64,000 nucleotides of DNA from NCBI RefSeq assembly GCF_030505615.1, contig NZ_CP129992.1, forward strand, positions 558,001 through 622,000, given 5' to 3'. Source of the DNA: Salinibaculum rarum. Its GTDB lineage: Archaea; Halobacteriota; Halobacteria; Halobacteriales; Haloarculaceae. Under the pieces are notes generated by a model. That model had not been told where the DNA came from and made no database searches. It saw only the letters and a list, made by a program, of their open reading frames with translations. The translations under genes and the position numbers were made by a program. Below, piece after piece: positions 54,159-63,389 of the stretch (positions within the stretch are counted from its first letter, which is position 1; each line of letters starts with the position of its first letter).

Positions 54159-55292
54159 GTGGTCTTTCTGAGTTCACTCCAGCGTGACCCGGACGACCGG
54201 GTCGGCATCATCGACGAAGACGGCCAGGTTCGCGAAGGTGCGGAAGTGCCGGACTTGAGCGACGAGGAACTCGTCGAGATGTACCGCGAACTCAAACTCG
54301 GCCGCCACTTCGACCAGCGCGCGGTGAGCCTCCAGCGCCAAGGCCGGATGGGAACCTATCCCCCGCTTGCCGGCCAGGAAGCCGCACAGGTCGGGAGCGC
54401 CCACGCACTCGCCGAGGAAGACTGGGCGTTCCCGAGTTACCGCGAGCACGTCGTCGCCTACGTGATGGGGTGGCCACTGGAGAAGATTCTCCTCTACTGG
54501 ATGGGCAGCGAGGAGGGTAACGTCGCCCCCGAAGGCATCAACATCTTCACCATCGCAGTCCCCATCGCCACCCAGATTCCCCACGCGACCGGTGCGGCGT
54601 GGGCCTCCAAACTCAAGGGCGAGGACCGCGCGTTCCTCAGTTACTTCGGCGACGGCGCAACCTCTGAAGGGGATTTCCACGAGGGACTGAACTTCGCCGG
54701 CGTCTTCGACGTGCCCGCTATCTTCTTCTGTAACAACAACCAGTGGGCGATTTCGGTCCCGCGTGAGCGCCAGTCTGCGAGTTCGACCCTGGCACAGAAA
54801 GCCTGGGCCTACGGCTTCGAGGGCGTCCAGGTCGACGGGATGGACCCGCTCGCGGTCTATCAGGTCACCAAGGAGGCCGTCGAGAAGGCAAAGAGCGGCG
54901 AGGGCGGAAACGACGCCGTCGGCTCGGCGACGCGGCCGACGCTCATCGAGGCGGTCCAGTATCGGTTCGGCGCGCACACCACCGCAGACGACCCCTCGGT
55001 CTACCGCGACGACGAGGAGGTCGAACGCTGGAAGCGAAAGGACCCGATTCCCCGGATGGAGCAGTTCCTCCGGGACCGCGGCCTGCTCGACGACGAGCGC
55101 GTCGCCGCAATCGAAAGCGAGGTCGAAACGGAGGTCGCCGAGGCCATCGACGCGGCCGAGGCGACAGCGCGGCCCGACACCGAAGAGATGTTCGCCCACG
55201 TCTACGCGGACATGCCACAGCGTCTCCAGGAGCAACTCGACTATCTCGAACGACTGCGCGCCGACCACGACGACGAGGTGTTACTGGAATGA
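54159..55292 (+). CDS. pdhA: 2-oxoacid (pyruvate-type) dehydrogenase E1 alpha
   Basis: The 377-residue protein has the TPP-binding motif [18 protein letters not shown] ending in NNNQWAIS (about residues 160-200), [16 protein letters not shown], and the [15 protein letters not shown] region of pyruvate-type E1 alpha chains. It decarboxylates a 2-oxo acid with E1 beta and passes the acyl group to the E2 lipoyl arm. Translation starts at a GTG; an ATG at 54142 is out of frame and stops after nine codons. A TTCTAACATAT box lies about 25 bases before the GTG, so the message is likely leaderless. Confidence 0.92.
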   Translation: MVFLSSLQRDPDDRVGIIDEDGQVREGAEVPDLSDEELVEMYRELKLGRHFDQRAVSLQRQGRMGTYPPLAGQEAAQVGSAHALAEEDWAFPSYREHVVAYVMGWPLEKILLYWMGSEEGNVAPEGINIFTIAVPIATQIPHATGAAWASKLKGEDRAFLSYFGDGATSEGDFHEGLNFAGVFDVPAIFFCNNNQWAISVPRERQSASSTLAQKAWAYGFEGVQVDGMDPLAVYQVTKEAVEKAKSGEGGNDAVGSATRPTLIEAVQYRFGAHTTADDPSVYRDDEEVERWKRKDPIPRMEQFLRDRGLLDDERVAAIESEVETEVAEAIDAAEATARPDTEEMFAHVYADMPQRLQEQLDYLERLRADHDDEVLLE

Positions 55293-56293
55293 GCCAGCAA
55301 GAGCAAACGACAGACTCCCAGAGTCTCACGCTCGTCCAGGCGGTCCGGGACGGACTCTACGGCGAGATGCAACGGGACGAGGACGTCATCGTGATGGGCG
55401 AAGACGTCGGCGAAAACGGCGGGGTCTTCCGGGCCACGCAGGGCCTCCACGAGGAGTTTGGCGACCAGCGGGTCGTCGACACGCCACTCGCCGAGTCGGG
55501 CATCGTCGGCACCGCCGTCGGGATGGCCGCCTACGGTCTCCGGCCGGTGCCCGAAATCCAGTTTCTGGGCTTTATCTACCCGGCGTTCGACCAGATAGTG
55601 AGCCACGCTGCGCGCCTGCGCACGCGCAGTCGTGGCCGCTTTACGTGTCCAATGGTCATCCGTGCGCCCTACGGCGGCGGCATCCGCGCACCCGAACACC
55701 ACTCCGAGTCGACGGAGGCGTTTTTCGCCCACCAGCCCGGTCTGAAGGTCGTCGTCCCCTCGACGCCCTACGACACGAAGGGACTGCTCGCCGCGGCAAT
55801 CCGGGACCCCGACCCCGTCATCTTCCTCGAACCCAAACTCATCTACCGGGCGTTCCGCGAGGACGTCCCGGACGAACGCTACACCGTCGAACTCGGCGAG
55901 GCCGCAGTCCGCCGGGAAGGGACCGACGTGTCGGTGTTCACCTGGGGGGCAATGACCCGGCCGACGATAGAAGCCGCCGAGAATCTCGCGGAGGAGGGCA
56001 TCGACTGTGAGGTGGTCGACCTCCGGACGCTGTCGCCGCTGGACGACGAGGCCATCCTCGAGTCGTTCCAGAAGACCGGCCGGGCGGTCGTCGTTCACGA
56101 AGCGCCGAAGACGGGCGGGCTGGCCGGCGAGATAATCGCTACCATCCAGGAGGAGGTGTTGCTGTACCAGGAAGCGCCAATCGGGCGCGTCACCGGCTTC
56201 GACGTTCCCTTCCCGCTGTACGCGCTGGAGGACTACTACCTCCCGGAGGCGGCGCGAATCGAAGACGAGATTCGGGAGACGGTGGAGTTCTAA
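55289..56293 (+). CDS. pdhB: 2-oxoacid dehydrogenase E1 beta
   Basis: The 334-residue transketolase-like chain shows [51 protein letters not shown] and the C-terminal [16 protein letters not shown]. It completes the alpha2-beta2 E1. The ATG overlaps the E1 alpha stop by four bases. Confidence 0.95.
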   Translation: MSQQEQTTDSQSLTLVQAVRDGLYGEMQRDEDVIVMGEDVGENGGVFRATQGLHEEFGDQRVVDTPLAESGIVGTAVGMAAYGLRPVPEIQFLGFIYPAFDQIVSHAARLRTRSRGRFTCPMVIRAPYGGGIRAPEHHSESTEAFFAHQPGLKVVVPSTPYDTKGLLAAAIRDPDPVIFLEPKLIYRAFREDVPDERYTVELGEAAVRREGTDVSVFTWGAMTRPTIEAAENLAEEGIDCEVVDLRTLSPLDDEAILESFQKTGRAVVVHEAPKTGGLAGEIIATIQEEVLLYQEAPIGRVTGFDVPFPLYALEDYYLPEAARIEDEIRETVEF

Positions 56294-56295
56294 CC

Positions 56296-58017
56296 ATGGC
56301 ATTCGAGTTCGAACTTCCCGACGTCGGCGAGGGCGTGGCAGAAGGGGAACTAATCGAGTGGCACGTCGCCGTCGGCGACCACGTCGACGAAGACGAGGTG
56401 CTGGCGGACGTCGAGACGGACAAGGCCGTCGTCGACCTGCCCTCGCCGGTCGCCGGAACGGTTCGGGAACTGCACGCCGAGGAAGGCGAGATAGTGCCCG
56501 TCGGCGAGGTGGTCGTGACCATCGACGTCGACGGCGAGGTCCCCGACGAGGACGAAATCGAAGTCAGCGACGATGCAATCGACGACGCGGACGGTGGACA
56601 AGCGAGCGACGAAGAACAATCCAGTGACGACGAACCACCAGCCAGTACCGGTGGTCGCGTCTTCGCTCCGCCGAACGTCCGCCGACTGGCTCGCGAGTTC
56701 GGCGTCGACATCACCACCGTCGCCGGGTCCGGGCCCGGCGGACGCATCACCGACCAAGACGTCCGCGAGGCGGCGGGCAAAGGCGGGTCTGACGACGAAG
56801 AGGTCGCATCGGCCGTCTCGCAAGTCGGCGAGAGCGGCGCAAGTGACGACGGGTCGGACGGCGACGACGGACCGAAATCGGCCGTGTCGAAGCGAAGCGA
56901 GGGTGCCAACTCGGCAGTCTCCAGAGCCGACAGCAAACAGTCAGAGCGCAAGTCCGCGACGAGAAAGAGGAGTCCGGAGCCCGACGGACAGACAGCCACG
57001 ACAGGCGGGCCGGCAGAGCGCGACCAGACGCTTGCCGCCCCCTCGACCCGCCGGCTTGCCAGGGAGGAAGGCATCGATATCGACGCCGTCCCGACCGAGA
57101 ACACCCGCGACGGCAAGGCGTACGTCAAGCCCGAGGACGTGCGGGCCTACGTAGCGGCCCAGCAAGTCCAACGGGAAGGCGAGACAGCGGCCGCCAGCGA
57201 GCAAGACCAGGCTGGGGAGGTCGCCGCCACGGGAGCCCCCGTCGGCGCCACCCCGGAGACGGGAGACGGTGAGGTCACGCGGGAGCCGTATCGCGGCGTC
57301 CGGCGGACCATCGGCAAGCAGATGGAACAGTCCGTCTACACCGCACCACACGTCACCCACCACGACACCGCCGTCGTTGACGAACTGGTCGCGACGCGAG
57401 CGGAACTCAAAGAGCGGGCCGAGGCACGCGGCGTCTCGCTGACGTATCTCCCGTTCGTGATGAAAGCCGTCGTCGCAGCGCTCAAACAGTTCCCCGTTCT
57501 CAACACGACACTCGACGAGGACAGCGAGGAGGTCGTCTACAAACACTTCTACAACATCGGCGTCGCCGTCGCCACCGACGCGGGACTTATGGTTCCCGTC
57601 GTGGAGGACGTCGACGAGAAGGGCATCGTCGAACTGGCGGGTGAAACGGCTGACCTCGCCGACCGTGCGCGCGCTCGTGACCTCACGCGCGAGGAGATGC
57701 AGGGTGGAACCTTCACCATCACCAACTTCGGCGCCATCGGCGGGGAGTACGCCACGCCAGTCATCAACTACCCAGAGACGGCAATCCTGGGGCTGGGAAG
57801 CATCGAACAGCGCCCGACGGTCGTCGAGAGCGAGACAGCACAGTCGTCTGAAAACGCAGGCGATGACGCCGCGAGCACCGGCGACGTCGTCGCGGCCCAG
57901 ACGCTGCCGCTCTCGCTGTCCATCGACCACCGCGTCATCGACGGCGCCGAGGCCGCACGCTTTGCCAACACCGTCATCGAGTATCTTGAGAACCCGACGC
58001 TCCTGTTGCTGGAGTAG
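56296..58017 (+). CDS. pdhC: Dihydrolipoamide acyltransferase E2 with two peripheral-subunit-binding domains
   Basis: The 573-residue protein has an N-terminal lipoyl domain with lipoylated Lys43 in VETDKAVVDL, a Ser/Asp/Glu-rich linker, a first peripheral-subunit-binding domain at about 121-158 (NVRRLAREFGVDITTVAGSG), a long acidic/polar linker, and a second such domain at about 245-286 (STRRLAREEGIDIDAV). The catalytic core follows from about 328 and ends with His545-x3-Asp549-Gly550 in DHRVIDG. Most E2 chains have one binding domain, so two is notable. It forms the complex core that docks E1 and E3. Confidence 0.93.
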   Translation: MAFEFELPDVGEGVAEGELIEWHVAVGDHVDEDEVLADVETDKAVVDLPSPVAGTVRELHAEEGEIVPVGEVVVTIDVDGEVPDEDEIEVSDDAIDDADGGQASDEEQSSDDEPPASTGGRVFAPPNVRRLAREFGVDITTVAGSGPGGRITDQDVREAAGKGGSDDEEVASAVSQVGESGASDDGSDGDDGPKSAVSKRSEGANSAVSRADSKQSERKSATRKRSPEPDGQTATTGGPAERDQTLAAPSTRRLAREEGIDIDAVPTENTRDGKAYVKPEDVRAYVAAQQVQREGETAAASEQDQAGEVAATGAPVGATPETGDGEVTREPYRGVRRTIGKQMEQSVYTAPHVTHHDTAVVDELVATRAELKERAEARGVSLTYLPFVMKAVVAALKQFPVLNTTLDEDSEEVVYKHFYNIGVAVATDAGLMVPVVEDVDEKGIVELAGETADLADRARARDLTREEMQGGTFTITNFGAIGGEYATPVINYPETAILGLGSIEQRPTVVESETAQSSENAGDDAASTGDVVAAQTLPLSLSIDHRVIDGAEAARFANTVIEYLENPTLLLLE

Positions 58018-58069
58018 GCCACTCCGGACTCACCGGCAAAGCTATGCTGCGAGCCGGCATCTAGTAGCC

Positions 58070-58504
58070 ATGATACCACTTGCCGTCGAGTGTGCGATGT
58101 CATCGCCCGTCCAGACAGTCACAGCCGAGTGCTCGGCTGTCGAGGCAGCACAGCGGATGCGGGCCGACGGGGTCGGCTCGCTCGTCGTCCGCGACGACAC
58201 CGACGCCATCGCGGGCCTCGTCACCCAGTCCGACATCATCGAGGTCCTCGCGGCGGGGGCGGATATGGCGACGACGACCGTCGCCGACCTCATGTCGTCT
58301 CCAGTCGTCACCGTCGGGAGCGACGACCGCATCCTCGCGGCGGCCGAACTGATGAAAAACAACTCCGTCCGACGACTCCCGGTTGTCGACGACGGCGAAC
58401 TCGTCGGCATCGTGACGACGACGGACCTCACCCACTACCTCCCGCGACTCCGGGGCACGATTCTCCGCAACCGGCCGGAACTGAACCCACCGGTAACGCA
58501 GTGA
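58070..58504 (+). CDS. CBS domain-pair protein
   Basis: The 144-residue protein consists of two CBS motifs: MSSPVQTVTAECSAVEAAQR ... GLVTQSDIIEVLA and LMSSPVVTVGSDDRILAAAE ... GIVTTTDLTHYL. Paired CBS domains bind adenosyl ligands (AMP, ATP, SAM) and regulate partner proteins. Placed between E2 and E3 of the dehydrogenase operon, it may sense energy state for the complex; this is inference. No enzymatic domain is attached. Confidence 0.85.
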   Translation: MIPLAVECAMSSPVQTVTAECSAVEAAQRMRADGVGSLVVRDDTDAIAGLVTQSDIIEVLAAGADMATTTVADLMSSPVVTVGSDDRILAAAELMKNNSVRRLPVVDDGELVGIVTTTDLTHYLPRLRGTILRNRPELNPPVTQ

Positions 58505-58559
58505 CTCGCCAGGGACCCCGGAGGTAGACTCAAGTTCCTCCCACCGCCAGTGTCCACAA

Positions 58560-59975
58560 ATGGTTGTCGGAGATGTCACGACCGGAACGGAACTGCTCGT
58601 GGTCGGCGGCGGCCCGGGGGGCTACGTCGCCGCCATCCGTGCTGCACAGTTGGATATAGACGTGACGCTCGTCGAGATGGACGCCTACGGTGGCACCTGT
58701 CTCAATCACGGCTGTATTCCTTCGAAGGCATTTGTCTCAGCGACGGACGTCGCCCACGATGCTGGCCACGCCGAAGAGATGGGCGTCTACGCGGACCCCG
58801 CCGTCGACATGCAGGGGATGGTCACCTGGAAAGACCGCCTCGTCCGGCGGCTCACGAAAGGCGTCGAGAGTCTCTGTGAACGCGCGGGGGCAAATCTCGT
58901 GGAGGGGCGTGCGGAGTTTGCAAGCGAGGAGAAAGCCCGCATCGTCCACCAGGGCGAGGGCGAAGGGTCAGAAACCGTCGCCTTCGACCACGCCGTGCTG
59001 GCGACTGGAAGCCGCCCAGTCCAGATTCCCGGTTTCGAGTTCGACGGCGAGCAAATCCTCTCCTCGCGGGACGCACTCGCACTCGAATCGGTCCCGGACA
59101 GCCTCGTCGTCGTCGGCGGCGGCTACATCGGGATGGAACTGGCGACGGTGTTCCAGAAACTCGGTACGGACGTAACCGTCGTCGAGCAGTTACCCGACAT
59201 CCTCGATGGCTACGAGGAGGACGTTTCGGCGGTCGTCCGGGAACGGGCCGAGGAGTTAGGTGTGGACTTTCACTTCGGCCAGGCCGCCCAGCGCTGGGAG
59301 GAAGACGGCGACGGACTGACCGTCGAGACCGAAGGCGAGGACGGCGAGACACAGACGTTCGACGCCGAGAAGTGTCTGGTCGCGGTCGGCCGAACGCCGG
59401 TGACCGACACGCTCAATCTAGAGGCTGTGGGTCTCGAGACGACCGACGAGGGATTCATCGAGACCGACGACCAGGCCCGGACGAATCTGGACCACGTCTT
59501 TGCCGTCGGCGACGTGGCCGGCGAGCCGATGCTCGCGCACAAAGCCTTCCGCGAGGGGGAAGTCGCCGCCGAAGTTATCGCCGGCGAGCCGTCGGCGCTG
59601 GACCATCAGGCGATGCCCGCGGCCGTCTTTACCGACCCCGAAATCGGCACCGTCGGGATGACCGAAGCAGAAGCCAAAGAGGAGGGATTCGACCCCATCG
59701 TCGGACAGATGCCGCTTCGTGCGTCCGGGCGCGCGCTCACGCTGAACGAAAAAGAGGGGTTCGTCCGCGTCGTCGCCGACGAAGAGAGCGGGTTCGTCCT
59801 CGGCGGGCAAATCGTGGGCCCAGACGCCTCGGAGATGGTCGCCGAACTCGCACTCGCCATCGAGATGGGTGCGACACTGGAGGACGTCGCCGCGACGGTC
59901 CACATCCATCCGACGCTTTCGGAAGCGGTCCACGAGGCCGTCAAGGGCGCAGCGGGCCACTCGGTTCATTATTAG
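58560..59975 (+). CDS. lpdA: Dihydrolipoyl dehydrogenase (E3)
   Basis: The 471-residue flavoprotein has FAD-binding GGGPGGYVAAIRAAQ, the redox pair in GGTCLNHGCIPSK, NAD-binding VVGGGYIGMELATVF, FAVGDVAGEPMLAHKA, and the C-terminal HIHPTLSEA with the catalytic His-Glu pair. It reoxidises dihydrolipoyl groups. It is the only E3 seen in the window and could serve both dehydrogenase clusters. Confidence 0.96.
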   Translation: MVVGDVTTGTELLVVGGGPGGYVAAIRAAQLDIDVTLVEMDAYGGTCLNHGCIPSKAFVSATDVAHDAGHAEEMGVYADPAVDMQGMVTWKDRLVRRLTKGVESLCERAGANLVEGRAEFASEEKARIVHQGEGEGSETVAFDHAVLATGSRPVQIPGFEFDGEQILSSRDALALESVPDSLVVVGGGYIGMELATVFQKLGTDVTVVEQLPDILDGYEEDVSAVVRERAEELGVDFHFGQAAQRWEEDGDGLTVETEGEDGETQTFDAEKCLVAVGRTPVTDTLNLEAVGLETTDEGFIETDDQARTNLDHVFAVGDVAGEPMLAHKAFREGEVAAEVIAGEPSALDHQAMPAAVFTDPEIGTVGMTEAEAKEEGFDPIVGQMPLRASGRALTLNEKEGFVRVVADEESGFVLGGQIVGPDASEMVAELALAIEMGATLEDVAATVHIHPTLSEAVHEAVKGAAGHSVHY

Positions 59976-59976
59976 G

Positions 59977-60426
59977 ATGGCCGTCGACTGGCAGGAGCTA
60001 CGGCGCGGGCTCGCACGCGCCCGTCCGTTCCTCCTGTCCCATCACCTGCCCGCGGAGTACGACCGCTGCTACGCACCGGTGGTTTGGGGGCGGACAATCC
60101 GCGTGTGTGCACGCTGTGTTGGTATCTATCCCGGGATTCTCGTCGGTCTCTGGGCCGCCTTCGCAGCGCCGGAATCCCTGGGACACGTGTTGCTCGTCGC
60201 CGTCCTGCCGCTGCCGGCGCTGCTCGACTGGAGTCTGGACGCGCTGACTCCGTGGGAGGGGTCGAACCCGGGACGGACCGGTACTGGATTCCTGCTCGGG
60301 TACGGCTACGGACTCGGGCTGGTGCACCTGTTCGTTCGTGGAACGCTCGCCGTGGTCGTCGTCGGCGTCGGGTACGGTGTACTCGCCGCTGTGCTCCTCT
60401 CGTACCACGACTCACAGCGAGAGTGA
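59977..60426 (+). CDS. DUF2085 membrane protein
   Basis: The 149-residue protein has an N-terminal Cys-containing segment SHHLPAEYDRCYAP and VCARCVGIYPGILVGLW, the C-x-R-C-x-G-x-Y pattern of DUF2085, then three or four membrane helices. The family is proposed to bind metal or act in membranes, but no role is known. It starts one base after the lpdA stop region, so it is probably on the dehydrogenase message. Confidence 0.8.
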   Translation: MAVDWQELRRGLARARPFLLSHHLPAEYDRCYAPVVWGRTIRVCARCVGIYPGILVGLWAAFAAPESLGHVLLVAVLPLPALLDWSLDALTPWEGSNPGRTGTGFLLGYGYGLGLVHLFVRGTLAVVVVGVGYGVLAAVLLSYHDSQRE

Positions 60427-60504
60427 GTGGACAACCCAATCGGGAAGACCGGCCCAGCGTCTCGGCCCCAGTTTTACTACGATAGCCCTACTCTTTTCAA
60501 CACG

Positions 60505-60939
60505 ATGAAACACTGCATCAACTGCGGAGACGAGGTCGCAGACGACGCGGACATCTGTCCGGAGTGTGGCGTGAGGCAGTCGGCGCAACTAGAGGGAGAG
60601 TACAGGGACCGCGGTGAACACGAAAAGTACTGCGTCAACTGCGGCGAGTTGATTTACAAGCAGGCGGAACTGTGCCCCGAGTGCGGGGTCGAACAGCCGT
60701 CCACCGGCGGGGTACGCGACTCCGACCAGATTATCGCGGGGATACTCGCGGTGCTTGTCGGCGGGCTCGGCGTTCACAAGTTCTACCAGGGGAACATGCG
60801 AAACGGCGTCCTCTACCTGTGTTTCTTCTGGACGGCGATTCCGGCTTTTCTGGGCCTCATCGAGGGGATTCTGATGTTGCTCGCGGACGAACAGGAGTAC
60901 GAGGAAAAGTGGAGCAACGGCAGTATCCTCGGGCGATAA
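60505..60939 (+). CDS. TM2-domain protein with two zinc ribbons
   Basis: The 144-residue protein has two CxxC...CxxC ribbons (CINCGDEVADDADICPECG and CVNCGELIYKQAELCPECG) followed by a TM2 domain: two membrane helices with the conserved turn GVHKFYQGN between GILAVLVGGL and GVLYLCFFW. TM2 proteins are small membrane proteins of unknown biochemical role. ATG 60505 begins the first ribbon. It is followed by a 135-base gap with a strong ATTATATATTG TATA box for the next operon. Confidence 0.85.
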   Translation: MKHCINCGDEVADDADICPECGVRQSAQLEGEYRDRGEHEKYCVNCGELIYKQAELCPECGVEQPSTGGVRDSDQIIAGILAVLVGGLGVHKFYQGNMRNGVLYLCFFWTAIPAFLGLIEGILMLLADEQEYEEKWSNGSILGR

Positions 60940-61074
60940 ACTGGCTCGGGGTTCGAACCCAGCGCGGCACACCGCCGGTCGGTACGTGACGACTGCACCC
61001 CCCAGTTCGTCCGCTCCCGCGGACGTACCCGTATCATTATATATTGCGTTTTCCTACTAGAGAGACGTATTATC

Positions 61075-62115
61075 ATGGTATCAGTTAACGAGCTACAAGA
61101 GATGTTCGTCGACATGGTGACAGCGCGTCACTACGAAGAGCGGCTACAAGAGGAGTACCTAGAGGGAAAACAGCCAGCCTTCGATATCTCCGCCGGGCCG
61201 ATTCCAGGAGAGCTTCATCTCGCGGCGGGCCAGGAGGCAGCGGCGGTCGGCGTCTGCCAGCATCTCCGCGACGACGACACAGTGACAGCGCCACACCGGC
61301 CACACCACGTCGCCATCGCGAAGGGCGTCGACTTAAAACGGATGACCGCCGAGGTGTTCGGCCGCGAGACGGGTCTGGGCAAAGGAAAAGGCGGACACAT
61401 GCACCTGTTCGACCCCGAGGTGAACTTCGCGTGCAGCGGCATCATCGCGGAGGGGTGTCCACCCGCCGTGGGTGCGGGACTGGCGGCGAAAAAGCGCAAT
61501 TCCGACAGCGTCGCCGTCGCGTACCTCGGTGAGGGCGCAATCGACCAGGGAGCATTTTTGGAATCACTGAACCTCGCCGCAGTACAGAACCTCCCGGTGG
61601 TCTTCGTCATCGAGGACAACGACTGGGCCATCAGCATGCCAAAAGAACGGGTGACAGACGTACAGGACGGCTCCCAGCGTGCCGATGGATTCGAGATGCC
61701 CGGCATCCGCGTCGACACGGACGACGCGGTGGCCGTCTACGACGCCGCCGCCGAAGCCGTCGGGCGCGCCCGCGACCGGAACGGGCCGACGGTCATGGAG
61801 GTACAGGTCCACCGCCGGATGGGACACTTCATGGGCGACCCCGAGAGCTACCGACCCGAAGAAGACCAGGAAGCGGCCGCCGAACGGGACTCCATTGAAC
61901 GGCTGGCCGCCGACTTGCGCGCCCACGGCGTCGAGAACGTCACTATCGAGGAGCTACGCGAGAAGGGCCACGAGCGCGTCGAAGAAGCCATCAAGTGGGC
62001 CAAAGACCAGCCACAGCCGGACCCGGAGGGCGCTTACGAGGACATGTGGGTGAATCCACCAAGCGGCGTGACAGACAGCGAACCGGACTTTGACCTCGCA
62101 GGAGGTGACGACTGA
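61075..62115 (+). CDS. Acetoin/2-oxoacid dehydrogenase E1 alpha, second cluster
   Basis: The 346-residue E1 alpha differs from the first cluster. It has GLGKGKGGHMHLFDPEVNF, typical of acetoin dehydrogenase (AcoA) and related E1 chains, and the TPP motif GEGAIDQGAFLESLNLAAV ending EDNDWAIS. HRRMGHFMGDPESYRP near the C-terminus fits the same group. Substrate may be acetoin, a branched 2-oxo acid or pyruvate. The ATTATATATTG TATA-like box at about 61034-61044 precedes it. The TGA overlaps the E1 beta ATG by one base. Confidence 0.88.
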   Translation: MVSVNELQEMFVDMVTARHYEERLQEEYLEGKQPAFDISAGPIPGELHLAAGQEAAAVGVCQHLRDDDTVTAPHRPHHVAIAKGVDLKRMTAEVFGRETGLGKGKGGHMHLFDPEVNFACSGIIAEGCPPAVGAGLAAKKRNSDSVAVAYLGEGAIDQGAFLESLNLAAVQNLPVVFVIEDNDWAISMPKERVTDVQDGSQRADGFEMPGIRVDTDDAVAVYDAAAEAVGRARDRNGPTVMEVQVHRRMGHFMGDPESYRPEEDQEAAAERDSIERLAADLRAHGVENVTIEELREKGHERVEEAIKWAKDQPQPDPEGAYEDMWVNPPSGVTDSEPDFDLAGGDD

Positions 62116-63125
62116 TGTCCGAGAAAGTCGACCGCGAACTGACGATGAGCAGAGCGATGGTCGAGGCCATCGCGACGGAGATGCGCGAGGACGACGACGT
62201 CTTCTACATGGGCGAGGACGTGGCCGACTACGGCGGCATCTTCGACTCCACGCAGGGCCTTCTCGACGAGTTCGGCTACGACCGCATCATGGACGTGCCG
62301 ATCAGCGAGACGGCGTATCTCGGCGCGGCCGTCGGGGCAGCCCAGTCGGGGATGCGCCCGATTGCCGAGCTGATGTTCGTCGACTTCTTCGGCGTCGCCA
62401 TGGACCAGATCTACAACCAGATGGCCAAGAACACCTACATGAGCGGCGGGAATTTCTCGGTCCCGATGGTGCTGACCGCCGCAGTCGGGGGCACCTACAA
62501 CGACGCCGCCCAGCACTCCCAGACGCTGTATGGCACCTTCGCGCACATGCCCGGCATGAAGGTGGTCGTCCCCTCGACTGCCTACGAGGCAAAGGGGTTG
62601 ATGCACAACGCCATCCGCGACGACGACCCCGTCGTCTACATGTTCCACAAGCGCCTGATGGGCATCGGCTGGCTTCCCGCGCCCGACGGGCCGAAGACGC
62701 CGGTCCCGGAGGAAGACTACACTATCCCCTTCGGCAGTGCCGACGTGAAACGCGAGGGCGACGACGCCACTATCGTCACGCTCGGGTTGCACGTCCACCG
62801 GGCACTCGATGCCGCCGAGTCGCTGGCCGAGGACGGAATCGACGCGGAAGTCGTCGACCTGCGGTCGCTCGTCCCGCTTGACACCGAGACCATCGTCGAG
62901 TCCGTCGAGAAGACGGGGAATCTGGTCGTCGTCGACGAGGACTATCGCTCCTACGGCGTGACCGGCGAAATCGTAGCCAGCGTGGCCGACGAGTCACTCG
63001 CCGCGCTCGATTCCGTCGAGCGGGTGGCGTTGCCCGACGTCCCCATCCCCTACTCGCGGCCGATGGAGCAGGAGGTTGTCCCGGACGCAGACGACATTGC
63101 ATCGGCAGTCGAGCGGACACAGTAA
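62115..63125 (+). CDS. Acetoin/2-oxoacid dehydrogenase E1 beta, second cluster
   Basis: The 336-residue chain contains GEDVADYGGIFDSTQGLLDE, DVPISETAYLGAAVG, and TAAVGGTYNDAAQHSQTLYG with the family's A/G-x-H-S-Q site (AcoB type). HKRLMGI and the C-terminal DVPIPYSRPMEQEVVPD complete the match. It pairs with the upstream E1 alpha and starts on a TGATG overlap. It lies four bases before the lipoyl protein gene. Confidence 0.92.
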   Translation: MSEKVDRELTMSRAMVEAIATEMREDDDVFYMGEDVADYGGIFDSTQGLLDEFGYDRIMDVPISETAYLGAAVGAAQSGMRPIAELMFVDFFGVAMDQIYNQMAKNTYMSGGNFSVPMVLTAAVGGTYNDAAQHSQTLYGTFAHMPGMKVVVPSTAYEAKGLMHNAIRDDDPVVYMFHKRLMGIGWLPAPDGPKTPVPEEDYTIPFGSADVKREGDDATIVTLGLHVHRALDAAESLAEDGIDAEVVDLRSLVPLDTETIVESVEKTGNLVVVDEDYRSYGVTGEIVASVADESLAALDSVERVALPDVPIPYSRPMEQEVVPDADDIASAVERTQ

Positions 63126-63128
63126 TCG

Positions 63129-63389
63129 ATGAGCGAACACGAAGACAGCGTCGCGGTGACACTGGCAGAGTGGCCCGACGACGCCGACAGCGACGAAGGT
63201 GTCGTCGTCAACTGGTTCACCCGCGAGGGAGCGAGCGTCGACGAAGGCGATAGCCTCTGTGAAGTCCAGGTCGAGAAGGTCAGCGTCGACGTGCTCGCAC
63301 CTGCCGACGGGACACTGGCCGAAATCGTCTGTGATGAGGACGACGAGTTCGAACGCGGGGACACGCTCGCGTGGCTGGAGCCAGCATGA
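63129..63389 (+). CDS. Stand-alone lipoyl domain protein
   Basis: The 86-residue protein is a single lipoyl/biotinyl domain with Lys50 in CEVQVEKVSVDV as the attachment site, flanked by the usual WFTREGASVDEGDSL and DDEFERGDTLAWLE hairpins. It lacks binding and catalytic domains, which are encoded separately downstream (ATGA overlap). It would be the swinging arm of a split E2. Confidence 0.9.
   Translation: MSEHEDSVAVTLAEWPDDADSDEGVVVNWFTREGASVDEGDSLCEVQVEKVSVDVLAPADGTLAEIVCDEDDEFERGDTLAWLEPA

Noticed and set aside
60941-60970. GGGTTCGAACCC resembling a tRNA T arm, possibly a tRNA fragment or attachment site
   Set aside because: The T stem does not pair beyond two bases around the seven-base loop, and no acceptor or anticodon arm lies nearby; it is a chance palindrome.
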